In this document: positions 12,401-24,700 of the stretch, one piece after another
How the letters are laid out: each line of letters begins with the position of its first letter
Position numbering within the stretch: the first letter of the stretch is position 1
Assembly (NCBI GenBank): GCA_017562135.1
Contig: QEYB01000599.1
Coordinates: 165,647-229,646 of the forward strand
Length of the DNA: 64,000 bases
From: Dipylidium caninum
Lineage: Eukaryota > Platyhelminthes > Cestoda > Cyclophyllidea > Dipylidiidae
Direction: 5' to 3'
Position numbers and translations under genes: made by a program
Notes under the pieces: generated by a model
Seen by the model: only the letters and a program-made list of their open reading frames with translations
Database searches by the model: none
What the model was told of the DNA's origin: nothing

Positions 12401-13090
12401 GGCGTAGTAACAGACAAAGGCAGAGCGCTACACTTTATAATTACTTAGACTTCGTAACTCAAAGAAACTGGGAAAAATTTTGGCAAATCACACCACTACT
12501 TAAAGCAAAGGCGATGACACACCTTAGTTTCATATTGATCATCCAATGTTCTTTCATACTCACAAATTTCACCGTTTGATTTCCCCGGAGTCGGAGTTAA
12601 TGCCCGTTCTTCCTACGCATGATTAATGCGAACAGAAATGACAAACCTCAGGCATAGGGTGTTCGTCGTGTAAACGTTTCGTTAACGTGACGAAGGCACG
12701 AATACGTGTTGCTTTGATCCGGCGGTGCTTGTTTAAGAATATACTTGAATGGGATTTACGTACATGAAGAGAAGTTACTTCATAGAAATCCGCTTCCGTC
12801 TCCAATAAATTCCTCAATTTATTTCTTCTAGATTCCAAATTGTATAAAACGGCCTCCTTATCAGGCATCAAATAAGCCATAATGCTGCAAAATTTACTAA
12901 AAGAAGGTTTTCTGTACCTGTTATTAAATGAATTTTTCGAGGTCCACCGTTTCTCCTGAAATGCTCTGACACTTGACTCCTGGAAAAACTTTTTATTTTC
13001 CACAATTTCCTTTTGTTTTTTGGCTTCCGCCAATTTCTGTTTGTACATAATAGCCTCGTATATATTTTTTGTTCTTATTTTGGGCATCAT
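9402..13090 (-). CDS. TCHP: Trichoplein-like keratin-filament-binding / centrosomal coiled-coil protein
   Basis: Seven minus-strand exons join with closing phases into 479 codons: 13090-12918, 12884-12647, 12612-12523, 12398-12267, 11886-11540, 10405-10324 and 9779-9402 (stop TAG). Human trichoplein is about 498 residues. The recognition rests on co-linear family landmarks: VRAFQEKRWTSKNSF (about residues 41-55), SIMAY, then YNLESRRNKLRNLL (about 72-85); ELTSDLNWL in the central coiled coil; and KRDQEWNYEEDARRGLLNE joined across the last intron to VLALCQDRIYSRL. The protein is almost entirely charged coiled coil. The C-terminus has an Asp/Asn-rich stretch encoded by a GTC-type repeat near 9,600. 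In vertebrates trichoplein sits at mother and daughter centrioles, activates Aurora A to block ciliogenesis and binds keratin; that role here is inferred from homology. Introns are 33, 34, 124, 380, 1,134 and 544 nt. The start is taken as the tandem ATG at 13090. Confidence 0.85.
12885..12917 (-). other. 33-nt intron, length divisible by three
   Basis: Within the first long frame of the trichoplein-like gene, a GT-AG intron (gtacag ... ttttgcag) of 33 nt interrupts a serine codon. It contains no in-frame stop, so unspliced reading is also open (adding RYRKPSFSKFC-type residues). Removing it restores the family motif NNSIMAY, which argues that it is spliced. Confidence 0.75.
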
Positions 13091-13482
13091 CCTCGTGAAA
13101 TTGAAAAAGTGCTTGTTCTGTTGCTATGGTCGTCACTAGGCAACTGACCACTGTAACACATACTTATGGTAAAGAGAAATAGCAAACATAAAAGAAATTA
13201 GAATAATTTCATCGAAACTCCATATTTTTAAAAGCACGCAAGAGTTGCGGAAGACCAAAATGAGTTCCCTAATAATTTAACCAAAACTATTGCAAAGAAA
13301 TTTATACACGGACATATTAAGCGCTTTTACTGGTGTGGGGAGCGTGATAATTTAAAGTTGTAAGTCCTTAAGAGACGAAGGCTGAAGCCATAAAATATTT
13401 GAGGGCCTCCGAGTGGCGTGCGGCTTAACTATTGTGTCTTTATCTTGACTCTCAATATTTCCGGTAAAGCGTCGTAGCAACG
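13091..13482. promoter_or_regulatory. Probable shared (bidirectional) promoter, 392 bp
   Basis: Two divergent genes start at 13090 (minus) and 13483 (plus), and nothing else is encoded between them. The interval is AT-rich compared with the coding exons. I see no certain TATA box or transcription-factor site. A shared promoter follows from the spacing and is an inference. Confidence 0.5.
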
Positions 13483-14694
13483 ATGCCTTCAACACAGCTA
13501 ATTATCCGTTGCTTGCCTCGCGCTTGTCATCAAGCTGTATTTTGTTTAATTCGGTACATTTGTCGTCTGAGTTTTTGAAATCAAGGTTCGCATTGTCTTG
13601 CTATGATAGATAGGCTCGTCAATGGATTGCTCATTTTGAAGATGTAAACTCTTCTGTTGGGCTTAAATCTACTTTGCTCGATAGATTTGGTAGAACTCCA
13701 TGTTTAAACGCACGTTCCGTAGCTACTGAAGTCCGCAAGTCCCTCGTTTTCCCAGCCTTTGTCAAGACACACTTCAACGAAATCAAAAGCAAAAATCCAG
13801 AAATGAAACCAACCGATATAATGAAAAGACTCGGCGAGATGTACAGAGCTACTCCTCCTGCTGAATTGGCTAAGTTGGCCCTTCCCGCCCTGACATCGGC
13901 GCCAAAAACCGGTCATGCTAAACTGGAAGACAGGAGATATCTCTCGGTAAATTTCTCCGACACTCATTCTCTTGGTATTCATATTACAAAACCATTGTTA
14001 TATTTCTATTCCCTGAATTCCTGTTATTCCTGCGGACTTGTGCATTTGGTCGTTGTGGGGTGGTCTACTAATTTTATTAGAATGGCCTGATGCTTAAATT
14101 GGTCCACAGTAGTTTTGTTGGTATAGACGGGCAACCTGATTACTTGTTATATCATTTTATCTTCCCATCTACAGTTTGCTAAGAAACATGGATTGCCAAA
14201 ATCTCCACCAAAAACTGGCTATCACGTGTATATCCACCATTATCTTTCCGGAAACAAGGTAACCGTGCTACATTTTATTCCTCCATACCTAATTTGTTAA
14301 ATTGACCAATACTCTTATCTAGCAAACAAGTAATCTGTGTTAATTTCGTAGGGAATAGGACTTCCGGCTATGAATTCGAAGCTTGTTGCTGCCTCACGTT
14401 CCTGGAATGACCTTTCGCAAGACAACAAGGAAGTACGTATCGTCTATGGCTCATTCGCCATGCGTTCGAGCACCTTTAAAACAAATTACCGGCCCTTACT
14501 GCTCTCCTCCTTAGGCTTACATTATTCAGGCGTCCGAGAATAAACTGGCATATTTACGCAGCCTGAAGGCTTGGTCTGAGGACAATGGAATCCAGTTCTC
14601 GAAGCGCCTTTCTGTTCTCGCCAGGCGGTTCTTCGCTAAACATCAGAAAAGTAGCACTGGGAAATCTGTCTCTTCCAAAGCTGTGAATAAGTAA
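13483..14694 (+). CDS. TFAM: TFAM-like mitochondrial transcription factor A (two HMG boxes)
   Basis: Five exons, 13483-13553, 13685-13946, 14175-14258, 14352-14432 and 14515-14694 (stop TAA), join in phase into 225 codons; human TFAM is 246. Exon 1 encodes a basic, acid-free start (MPSTQLIIRCLPRACHQ) that looks like a mitochondrial presequence and continues as FGRTPCLNARSV. HMG box 1 spans about residues 43-85 (VFPAFVKTHFNEIKSK, EMKPTDIMKRLGEMY). Box 2 spans about 121-187 (PPKTGYHVYIHHYLSG, SRSWNDLSQDNKEAY, YLRSLKAWSED). A basic C-terminal tail follows (KRLSVLARRFFAKHQKS). In animals TFAM packages mitochondrial DNA and bends promoter DNA for transcription initiation. The product acts in the mitochondrial matrix if the presequence works. 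An AT-rich tail with a possible poly(A) signal follows the stop. Confidence 0.8.
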
Positions 14695-16560
14695 TCAATG
14701 GACGATAATTTTCTTTATAAATATACGTATATGTACGATTAACTAATCTTTTTTTGCTTTAATCAATTTGTGCTATGATTTAAATTTTGAGTTTGAGATT
14801 AGGGAGTGTAGCTGAGACAATCGGTTTTATAAACTGCCATGTTATGGGCATTCTAAGTCACTGGGACCCAGAAAAGGTGAGTGAATAAAAATAAATCGAC
14901 CTGTCTCACTCTTCCCCACATCTTTGTTAACTTCTTAGTAGAACTCTGGAATCAAGACGCATCACACTTGCCTCCTACCACTTTGTAGGAGATGAGTTTG
15001 CATCAGTTTTTTTCATGCCGCTCCGCTTTCGTGATGAATTTGGACTGAGGAGGGGCCCACACAGTGTTCTTATTTTCCCCTGGCCATCCTCTACCACTCT
15101 CGATGGTCCCGCGCGAACTCCCGGTCTCGTGTCTTCTTCATTTGCTCCCAGTCCTCGAAGATACTGTGCCATTAAGGAAAACGAGAGGATCGGCAATGGA
15201 TTTCCTTGGATCACTCATCTGGAACTGTATGCATCTGATGTGGAAAACAATTCTGAAGGACGTGGAGGAACAGTCGGCACATCCAGCGGATCAAAAAGGA
15301 GTTTGCGAAATAAAGACCGCAAACGATAAGGCGAAACCATTAGCTCGCACGAAATATCTCCACAGCTTAGGACAGGACAATGCCCGAGACCCCATGGGCC
15401 TTCTCTCGATCTCCTATGACTGAATGATATGGTCGGAATTAGCCAATCACGTTGAGTAGAAAGTGATGTTGAGGGTTCCATACCTCCTTACCGAAAGCAA
15501 TTGTAAGTCTGTTATTGAGAGGAGATGAAAAGGACATTCATAGGGCATAAGGGGACACAAGAGGAACGAGATAATCTTGATCATAAGAAAAAAAAGTTAA
15601 TTTGGACTGCGCAAAGTCCTACCGGATTCGTTCGGAGTTCACGCCAGCTTCTAGCGCCAACGCTCACCTTGCCATTGGTCCGGAAAATTATCTTTCGCTT
15701 CAGTTAGAGTTAAATATCGGGCGACGGAGAGAACAAGGTGGCTGTTTGACATACGGCGACTGAAATCATAGGTTAATAATGGAGACTCGGGGAAATTCTA
15801 TCGCAGTGTTAAAACATTCAACCTTGAGGAAAACAGTCCTCTCTTACAGTCGGGGAAAAGGGACAGGGAGACTGGCCCCGACAGATGCGGGGAAACTGAA
15901 GACGGGCGACCTGGTGGCACTTTGATCGGGGGGTCTTTGCTATCTTCAAGACCGAGGCTTCCGTTAGGATGTGCGAGTGGTCTCCTCTGTGTCACCTCGC
16001 TTCGTGGGCACCTTCCGATATGGCACTGGGAGCATCCACATTGCGAAGTGTATCATTTTCCCCCTTAACCACGCTGTTCTAGGCAATGTTACTGATGTTA
16101 ATTTAAGTAGAGCTCTGTAAAAGGGTGTTAATTTTAATTATTTTTTTCTTCTACAAACTAAACCATCACTTATTCCATCACAGGGAAACAAATGGCATGC
16201 ACCGTGAAACAAACTTAGCTCAGTCCTTGCCATAATTCAACGCTGCTTGAAAGTCTTCTAAGAAATGCGAAAAGTAGCGTTAGATTGAACGAAGTGGGTG
16301 AGAGAGCAGTCAATGACCACCTTGACGGTCTCTAGTCTAAGTGGCAACTATGCCGCCGACTTATAGACCCGTGGACGTTAGACCGCCACCCGAAAGAAGC
16401 TTTTGTTGACTGCATTACACAACAATAAGGGTAATTGGAGAGAAATGAAAGGCCTCGGTACAGAGCAGATAATAGATTTTTGATCAAGTTTCAGTTGGTT
16501 GACTCAAAAAGGTACAATTTGTGTCTAAACTAATCAAAATGCCCCGGATCTCTGTCAAGA
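14695..16560. other. Intergenic stretch, one unexplained small ORF
   Basis: No recognised gene. From an ATG at 15103 a plus-strand frame runs to 15423 through LGSLIWNCMHLMWKTILKD and a Lys-rich end. It looks protein-like, but I cannot name it and see no supporting splice structure. Frames on the opposite strand are shadows. Possible 3' UTR of the TFAM-like gene covers the first ~100 bases. Confidence 0.35.
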
Positions 16561-17488
16561 TCACTTCGAATGTGGCACTGTTTTCCCACTCATATCCCTT
16601 TTTCGAACGACGTCGAGACACGCCCAATGCATTATCTCCACATAATTGGTTCTCGCTTTTTCCTGGTTCTTGGTGCACCATATTCGCCAGGTGGTGGGCA
16701 GTTGAGCAAGAGGGAGGAAGGTGAAACCGCCTAAATCCCAAAACATCTTCCTCAGACAGTCCAGATTAGAAGTGAGGTCCTTTAGCCGTTTCATTGTGCC
16801 GGCGACAACAAACGCTTGACGTGGCGTTAGAATGTCTACTAGGGCGTTGAGATCTTCGTGGTCCTCTTCGAGGTCCCCGTAGTCAGCGTCTAGGATGATG
16901 CAGTCATAATCGCTCATTCGCGTTCTTTCTCTTGGGCCCATTGTTTCATTGAAGGATCCGTCCCATTCGCGGAGGACTCCGCAGTGCGACTTTTGGGCAA
17001 AGTAATCCCAGTACCTGTGAAAGTCCTCGACATCGCTCGAGACATCTAAGTAGAGATGGAGGGCAGGGTCGAATGACAGCACCTGCATTTGGCAAGAGTA
17101 TTTCTTCATCTTGACCTCATCCAATTTCTTGTAATGGCAGAACGTGGACACCAGACAGGATATCGGCCTTAGTACGGTGTCGGGGAAGGGTTGCCACTTC
17201 AATTGGCGGAAAATCTCCTCCTGCTCATCGTAATACGAAGCTGCTGATAGCGCGCATCCAGTGCTCACTTCGTCTTCTTTTAATAGTATCTCACTGAGGG
17301 GTGCGTCCAACCACTTCCTTTCCCTCACAATGTGGCGCAACAAACCCGTCGTTTGTGGTGTTAGATTATTAACCGACAACTCTGATACGTCCTACAAGAA
17401 GGTGCATTTGATGGAAGGACTGCTGCCAATGCAAAGTGGAAGCACTCAGAATGGACGCTGATTCGGTCCAACTTACTTTTGTAGTCAT
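16561..17488 (-). CDS. Divergent Arf-like-fold protein, copy A (lineage-specific family)
   Basis: Two exons: a 12-nt first exon (17488-17477, MTTK) with donor AAA|GTAAGT and a long exon 17391-16561, joining in phase to 280 codons. The copy at 34.5-35.5 kb is its relative. Shared landmarks are MSDYDCIILDADYGDL against NTYDCVVYMLDVSQL, LVDILTPRQAFVVAG against VCDILSPEQTFALFV, and a C-terminal LPTTWRIWC ... MHWACLDVVRKR against LPMKWRMWY ... FKWISRDVIKRR. The order (strand-type DCIIxxxD, a hydrophobic strand where NKxD would be, then a W-x-I-x block and a terminal amphipathic helix) matches the second half of Arf/ARL small GTPases. No P-loop GxxxxGK(S/T) or NKxD is present, so it should not bind GTP normally. 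Function unknown. The tiny first exon is the least certain part; alternative 5' exons are possible. Confidence 0.55.
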
Positions 17489-19665
17489 GGCGTTAGACAG
17501 TGCAGACCTTGTAAACGCAGTCGACCGCAACGGATGTCACATCACCCGACGCACTGGAACAAAGTTCTCCTCCGACCAATGGAAAGGATTCATTTGACGA
17601 CCGCTTTCCTGACCGCTGCAACAGCTTTGACTTCAACTCCAGCAACCCGCCTTCCACCCTCCAGACATGATTTCTCCTTAACTGCCTTCGTCAATGGCAA
17701 ATCTTACTCAAGGATAGGCTAACAAGAGGTGACGCTTCGACTTGTCGCAAGTTTCCAGTCTTCAGTTTTTGTCACCTTCAACGCCATTCTATTCCGCAAC
17801 AGCGCAGTTGTTTGGAATTACTCCAATTTTTGCCTGCAGGGGCGCGGGCAGGACAACAACGTCGTCGGTAAAGGACAAGTCTAACGTTGCCTTGATCTCA
17901 GGCACAAATTAGGAAAATATTGCCTTAGGAAAATAAAATTTCTTCTTTGATTTACGTCTGCAAGTGACCAAGAAAGAGATGTGTATGAATTCTGATATTT
18001 CATTTGCAACTCAGTGGCTATGCATAAAACCATGCGAGTTGAGTTAATCGCTAAGATAAACAAGAAAAGCTCTACGTGGGAAAAATTGAGTGATACAAAG
18101 CACCTCAGTTAGCGCATGCGGAATTTCGTTAAAAAAGGACATTAAGGAGGTTTGCGGCTCCCGTTATACAGGTTTTCCACCCCACTCGTGGAGAATGAGT
18201 GTGCACAAATAAATCCCCAACCATGCAATCATTCCTACTGGCGGTGTCTGTAGAACAATTAACATAAGGTCCTAAACTCTTTGGGTCACTTGTGGGCTAA
18301 TCAAATATGTTAACGTAAAGGGACCAAATGGGGTGAAAATTGCAATTTCGCTCTGATGGAGAGTAAGTGAGATAACTGAGCACGACCTACCAACGGCAGC
18401 CATTACAGGCAGATTTTGCGAACTTCATGTGGCGAATGAGGTGATCACGTCGCCTTGACCATCTGGAACATTCTAGAAGATCAATACATCGATAAGCTTA
18501 TTAACTAGGTCACCATGCCGCGGTGGATGCAGAGGCTTCAGTGAGCAGTAAGTTTAAGGCGGCGACGGTGTCTCGAGCTGGCGAAGAATTACTGCATGAA
18601 TAGGAACGTTAAGTTGAAATCTCTTCAGTTGCCTCGCATACCCTCACAAAGAAGAGATGGCAGAGGAGAGGCATAATGCATTTTGGAGATGGGCGTCCAT
18701 CAAATCTGTTGCAACTGAAAGAGTTTCAAAATTCAATAGCGCAAATCTATGCCGGCATAACGATGCGGATACTGCAGTAAGTTGCGCAGATGAAAGAATA
18801 TAGTCGAATTACATGCTTATCTCTGACATTTTGGCATTTAAAAGTTGTTTTGGCAACATTACGACATATTAGACTTTTGACTGTTGTTGATGTGGGTGGG
18901 TCTGGACCTCAACGTAACGAATTTCTCAACTGGTAGACACGTAAATCTACGCTTAAACTTTATCCATGCACGTAAACTTCAAACGTTTATTAGAATATTT
19001 AGAGCAAAACTAGTTTTCCATGTATAAGACTCCCCCAGACAAACTGAACAATCCTCAACCGTTGTCAGGACGAAATCCGCATCACACCTAAATGGAGTAA
19101 GTCTAGAGAAAGATGACCTTCGGGTGGCCAATACTGCCCGTCTCTAGCGGCTGCCAGCCACTGGGACGAGCCTCAGTGCCCTAGTTCTTTGTCCGCCGCA
19201 AATCAGACTCTCTAGGGTCCAGAAAGTTTCACTCTCGTTGGCCTCGCCCAGACGCCCCACCCCCCAGTTCCATGAAAGAGATTTCGCGAAACAAGAGCAG
19301 CTGCTTCGCCAATAATTAGTAACGGATTGGTTGACAAACAGGCACTCGGATCATTTCGCGCCTCCTGATCCGGTACTACCCTGCTGGCTAGCCTCTAGGA
19401 GGCAATCTAGGTTGAGGGATAAGGTCTAGCCGTTGGAAGGCAAAATACTTCTTCGACAACACCATTGTAAAGTACTAGATATTAATCATATCTTGGGTGC
19501 TTTCTGGGCATTTACCCATCAAAACGCTCACCGACAAAGTACCTGCCACAAAATGGCTCAGGTAATAGCATCCGTGAACAATCTGCAGCATGACCGTCGA
19601 GTAAGACTGGAGTCGTCCACGTAACCGCGTCTAGACGTAGCATACAGTCACCGGCAGGTGATCGG
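17489..19665. other. Intergenic AT-richer stretch, nothing recognised
   Basis: Only short scattered frames. I see no domain, RNA gene or mobile element. It separates copy A of the Arf-like family from its degraded relative. Confidence 0.4.
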
Positions 19666-19917
19666 ATGTGCATTAAGCTGACCTGCAAGTACCTCAGCCT
19701 GGACGAGATGCTAAACGCCTGTGTGGCAATAGCGAGCTGGGAAGTAGTGCTCTACTCGCGATCTCCGCACTTTTGCGTCACCACAGGGCTCAGGAGCTCG
19801 TGCACTTGTGTTAGAAGTCAAAGTTCTCAATTTCGGACCGTTTGCGTCAAAGCATTAGGTGCCGCTTTAAAGAGACGAAGTTGGAAATGCGCCAGCGAGT
19901 GGACTCGATTTATCTGA
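19666..19917 (+). pseudogene. Fragment of the Arf-like family (N-terminal part)
   Basis: The plus-strand frame contains LDEMLNACVAIASWEVVLYS, clearly related at protein and DNA level to LEDALNACVAIRGWEAVPYS in the copy at 35.4 kb (minus). The similarity continues weakly (SPHFCVTTG against SSDSYITTW, then an acidic/basic stretch) and then stops at a stop codon at 19917. The GTPase-like half is absent. It is most simply an old duplicated fragment, though an unspliced exon of a live gene cannot be excluded. Confidence 0.5.
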
Positions 19918-20123
19918 CTTACCCGGACGAATGCGGTCTCGATGGCTTATTGCGAAGCGGCGACCGTGGCTCGTTCGAGGTGAGTGCTGCCGGCCGACCG
20001 TAATATCGTGTGCTACGGAGACCAGAAGCGTTGAGTGAGTGATGGCGGGATGAAATGCACCAGACCTCTATTGACACCGAGTTTCTCCTCATTCGATGTC
20101 TCTGTTTTAAAGAAGAAAACGAT

Positions 20124-20327
20124 TTATGGCGGTAGTGATGGTGCTAACCTTTCCCCGACGCCGCCGTTGTCATTGAAGGCGTGTCCACGAGAAGAGCATC
20201 CGTAGGTAGGATTTAGTTGCAACGTGGATAAATCCCAGAGGGAGAAGGCAGCATTTAGAAGCTTGAGGATGCTCTCGACGGGAAGTGCTGGAAGCTGAGA
20301 TGGCCGCGGGCCGAGGCAATCGGTCAT
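20124..20327 (-). pseudogene. Fragment related to the small MDCLDPRP membrane-protein ORF
   Basis: The minus-strand frame starts MTDCLGPRPSQLPALPV and continues ILKLLNAAFSLWDLSTLQL. The ORF at 33.98 kb (plus) starts MDCLDPRPSLTPSPQL and continues LLSIAFFALWTISVFLL. The shared order, a DCLxPRP opening, a proline-rich linker and an AFxLW hydrophobic segment, indicates common descent. In this copy the hydrophobic segment is weaker and the rest unrelated, so it is probably decayed. Confidence 0.45.
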
Positions 20328-21708
20328 AGTTCTCTTGCGTCTGGTTTGTCGGAACCTTTAGTGTCCTTCTCTAACGGCTGGGGAGAGCTTGAGGATGCAC
20401 CACTCGTAGTATGGCCCCTCCAGCGTCAGACCCAAGTTCCACCTTTCCCCTCAACATGGGCCTTGAGTCGGTCGAATTATTTCTGTCCCCGTGGCCGCTG
20501 GAGGAAGGTGGGTGCACGCTTGACGCCTTCCTGGCAATTGAGCGAACACAGGCGAACTAGGCCGAATGGTGACGTTTTTCTATTCAAGGCTCGTAGGAAT
20601 CTCCTATGGTGCAGTTTATGGTGTGTCATCACCCATCACGGATTCCCCGAGACAATCGCTCCAAAGAGTTGCCCTTAATGGAATGCAATCAGGCCTCAAC
20701 GGGAAGAAATGAACCATTTTGAGGGTCGAGTCCTAAGTCTAGAAGAGACGCTTCCATCTGGAGTACACAATCCACCTTGTCTCTGAGCTGGTGGAGGGCG
20801 AGGATACAGAGCTTAGCGATCGGGTCCGTCGTAGCGTACTGTCCGCTCACCTTAAGTGTCCGCACAGCTCACCTTGGTTCACAGGATGACTTGTGGTGAC
20901 CAAATTGCAGGGGGCAACCGCTGACAGGGTTGAGGAGGACACTGCACAATGGGAAATAGAGGCATCAAAATGCGTCAACTTTACTACTCGAGCAGGTCAG
21001 GGAGCCGCTTTCCCCCGTCTACCTGCTGTTCTCGCATTTCACGTGTGGTGGCGAGGGACGGGCATGCTACTTGCGTCGGTCCATGTGGAAAATGACGGAG
21101 TTGCCGAACCGCAAGACTAAAGATTTCTCTGTGATGGTGTGAGGGTGGCAGAGCTGTGGTGAGGAATTAGACAAAACGCGAGTTTTCTGCGTCCTTTGGC
21201 CACCCCAAATGGGGATCATTATTTTTGGCTCTACCCGCCAAACTCACCAGCCTCCGCCTCCTGTCACACAAGTGCCTTCTACGTTCTTGCTGTTCTTGCT
21301 GTCCTGCGACCCCACCCCACCCCCAGGACTTTTTCTATCTTTTTCCGCTCTACATACAAATGGAGTGAGGGGGGGGAAAGAGGGCGGAAGGGGGGAGTGC
21401 ATTGTGCGCATTGGACACTTCTCCTTTTGAGAGTATTTCCTATGGGGTCGTTTGCCAGCCCTCGTGTCAATCATGGGAGTAGGCATCAGCGCCCTTGCGC
21501 GATAACAATGGGGTCGTCGGTGGCTATTCAAAAGCCTTCCATCCCCCCCGTCCACCAGAGGCAGTCAAGACGCACTCATCCGTGTTACCTCCCTGCGCAG
21601 AACTCATTGTCTTCCGTCCCCGGACACCCTGAAGACAAGCGCTGATGGAGCATTTAAGGCCTCCCTCTGCTCGCTTTAGCCGACTCATACTGCTTCGAGA
21701 CCGGCGAC
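20328..21708. other. Intergenic / possible 5' UTR of the polycystin-like gene
   Basis: Open frames on the plus strand (for example 20346-20678 and 20893-21120) match nothing I recognise. The final few hundred bases before the ATG at 21709 may be the 5' UTR and promoter of the large gene. Confidence 0.35.
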
Positions 21709-24700
21709 ATGGTCGGCGCGGCGTTCAAGTCAGGAAGCACTCAGTTGCCCCACCGCCACGCACACAAGGGGACGACATCCGCTATTTCATCTTGGAGGCA
21801 TCTCCTACTCTTTCTCGCCTGTCTAATCATCGCGGTATGTCATTCTGGCGTCTGTTTTCCACACCATGCAACACTCTACCACCCTTCGACGGTTCTCACT
21901 TCGACCACTCAGCACTATTTAATGTCGGCTTGGAGCCGCTCCCATCAATCTTCCTTTAGCGTGCACTTGGGGAGAAAAAGAAGACAGAGTCGGAGGTGCG
22001 CAAGGCCGCGTTCGACTATGTTCACTCCTTCGAATGTCCACCTGAGGTCAGCGTCGACGTGGTCTTCCAATGTAATCTCACAGTGAGCCAGGCAAACCGC
22101 GTTCGAGCCATTGTGCAGTGGGAGAGCAGACCGCCCTACAATTACGAGTTTACGGGTCTGTTCGCGGCCAAAGGTCCTCACCTCCCCACCACCTAGGGAA
22201 TCACCAACACCCAATCTGTTCTTGCTCTAGACCAGGTCCTCGTGACACTTGGCGTGCCCGGCCTGAAAAACCTCGGAGACCGCGTCTTCGACTGTAGCAA
22301 CTCCTCAGCACAGGTGTACGGGCCTGTGGGCTTTGTCAGGGGCCTCCTCAAGACCGTCTGGTTTTGGGGCGCAGGGGGAAACGTCTACCTCACCGTAAGT
22401 CCACTAATTCACGAAGCAACCACACGTCGACTGTCGTACATGTAGTGTCTACACTGACGCAACCGACTTGTGATGCCTCTTTTCCTCCTCCTCCTCCTCC
22501 TCCTCTCAGCAAAAACGCCTCAAGTGCTCCAAGGGCTACGTGGTAGACTACTTGACAGACAGATGCTCGCAGGGCTCAGTGGCGCAAGCGGTCCTCCTCA
22601 AGGTGAGGCAGACTCCTTCCACTCCCTGCAAATCACCTCCTCACTGCGGACATATCGAAAGGGGAAGAGAGTGGGGAGTTGGAAACTATGAGATGGGTGT
22701 TGAACACAAGCGTCGACTAAGCAATGCTCCTCAATTTTTGTCCTCATAACTTTCACTGCAACGATTTCGTCTGACTGTAGGAAGGAAGGAAGGAGGGAAG
22801 GAATAATGTGTGCATATTCCTCTGGCATTCCACCATATGCATACCATACTTGTATAAGATGCAATTTCGGCTTAGGGTGTGTTCTTCCATCTTATTCTCA
22901 TCGACTCATTTGCTCGATCACATGCGGTCATCATAAAAAAACCCACTAAATCATCATCATAAGTGAGGATGATTTGGTGCCGCACCGGCGACAATCGTGC
23001 ATTGCGGAGGAGGCAACGAAAGTGGGCACATGCTCGTGCGCCGGCTCGATTCACTGCAGTCACCTTGTCTTTCCCTGTCATCTGTTGTACTCCAGTTCCC
23101 AGTCAGTTTTGACGCAGGTACACGCCACGAAGGGTTCCGCGTGCGGACTGGACTCCCCAGTCGTCGTCCTGCAATCCTCCTCGTGGTTGCCATGAGCCCA
23201 CGGTCTGCCCCGCGGCGCCCTGACGACAGGGAGGAAATTTGCGGAGCCAACGTTGGGGACATTTATTTCACTAACGCATCCGCCTCTGAAGACCTCATTA
23301 AACTTTCTCCACGCTTGTCGAGCTGCGCTGTGATTCAATGCGAACGAATGCAAGCGAAGTTGATGCAAATCACGTTCGCTTCCATCTGTTTTCCGGCGAA
23401 AAGTGGAAACAGATGCAAACACGGAAAGATTAGACGCAACGAGTTGGGAAGATACCTTCACAACTTATGCGTGGAATAAGGAGTTCCAAAGAGATGGTCA
23501 CAACGAGTCTGTCTCAGTCGCAGCTGGACGCAAACGACACGAATACGCCCAGTGTAAAATTTCCAGCCTGATTGATCCTCGGGATGTCCGCTCTTGATCT
23601 GCCTCCCTTTTGCCTTTCACGGTGTGCCGCAGTCAAGCCGCTTCGCCGACCACCGCGAAGGCGTGAAGGCGGTTGAACTCATGCAGCCATGGGAGGTGAT
23701 GCAGGGCGACGTGGTCATAGTGGACCCGGTAGACGCTCTGTACTGTGTGCAACTGGATTCCCTCAGTCCCCACATCGGCGGTGTTAGTGCTGTTGCGGTA
23801 AGTTTGACGTTGTTAGCAGTGTGATGAAACAAGAATTAGTAATCGAGACACACTTCTAAAAGCAAGTGGCACTCCGTGAGTTTTCGAGGAAACTGTTTAG
23901 CTGATTTCACCTAAAATCGCCGAAGGCGAGGCGAGGCCAAGGGCAGTGGTGGCCTCATTCTGTCATCAGAAGGCTGAGAGGCAGCTTACGACTGTTGCCT
24001 CAAGGTTCAGGTGGATTTTGTGGTGCCTGATGAGGTGCATTTCGCCGGAGCTTTCGCCACTGAGGGTGTACACGCCGTTGTGGCCGTGCTGGAGTCGTAT
24101 GCCTGGCAACAGCTCGCTACACCCAAACGCATTGAAGTCCCCATCAAGGTGATTTCTTCCCACCAGACAGCCCCTACAGTCTCTGGTACGTTCGGACTCA
24201 TTGAATAAGCATCACCGACCACAATGCTGGGTTGGGGGGAGCTAAGGGGGTCAGCTTAACCCTTCTCTTTCTGTTCAAAGCTTCGACAAATTCTCCGACC
24301 CCTCACAAAGAAACACACCTTCCCAACATGACGGCGAAGCACCAACCCATATTGGGCTTCAAGTTCTCATTTTTAGACGGGTAAGAGCCTTGCGAAAACT
24401 AATTAATGCTTCGGGTTGGGCTTCTAAGGAGCGTTCTCCCTCTCGGACGCTGAAATGTCTACCGCTGAAAATATCGCCTCCACTTCCAACGCAGAAGCGG
24501 TCATCCTTCCACTCAGGCACCGCGTCTCTTTGCTGCGGCTTTTCCGATCGCAGTCCGTCGCAACTGCTGGAAAAGTGGTAAACACGGTGACACCGCGGCA
24601 GAAAATTGTCCGGAGGGGAGAAGGGGTACTTGGGACTGGGCCCTCTAGCGGCGTTGACCACAATGGGCCGATGCTAATGTCTCATAGTGGAGTCGGGAGA

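Noticed and set aside
23100..23120. Possible 15-nt microexon (ag|TCAGTTTTGACGCAG|gtacac) in the polycystin-like gene
   Set aside because: Splice sites are good and phase fits, but exons ending 22602 and starting 23633 already join in phase without it; no protein evidence for the extra five residues.
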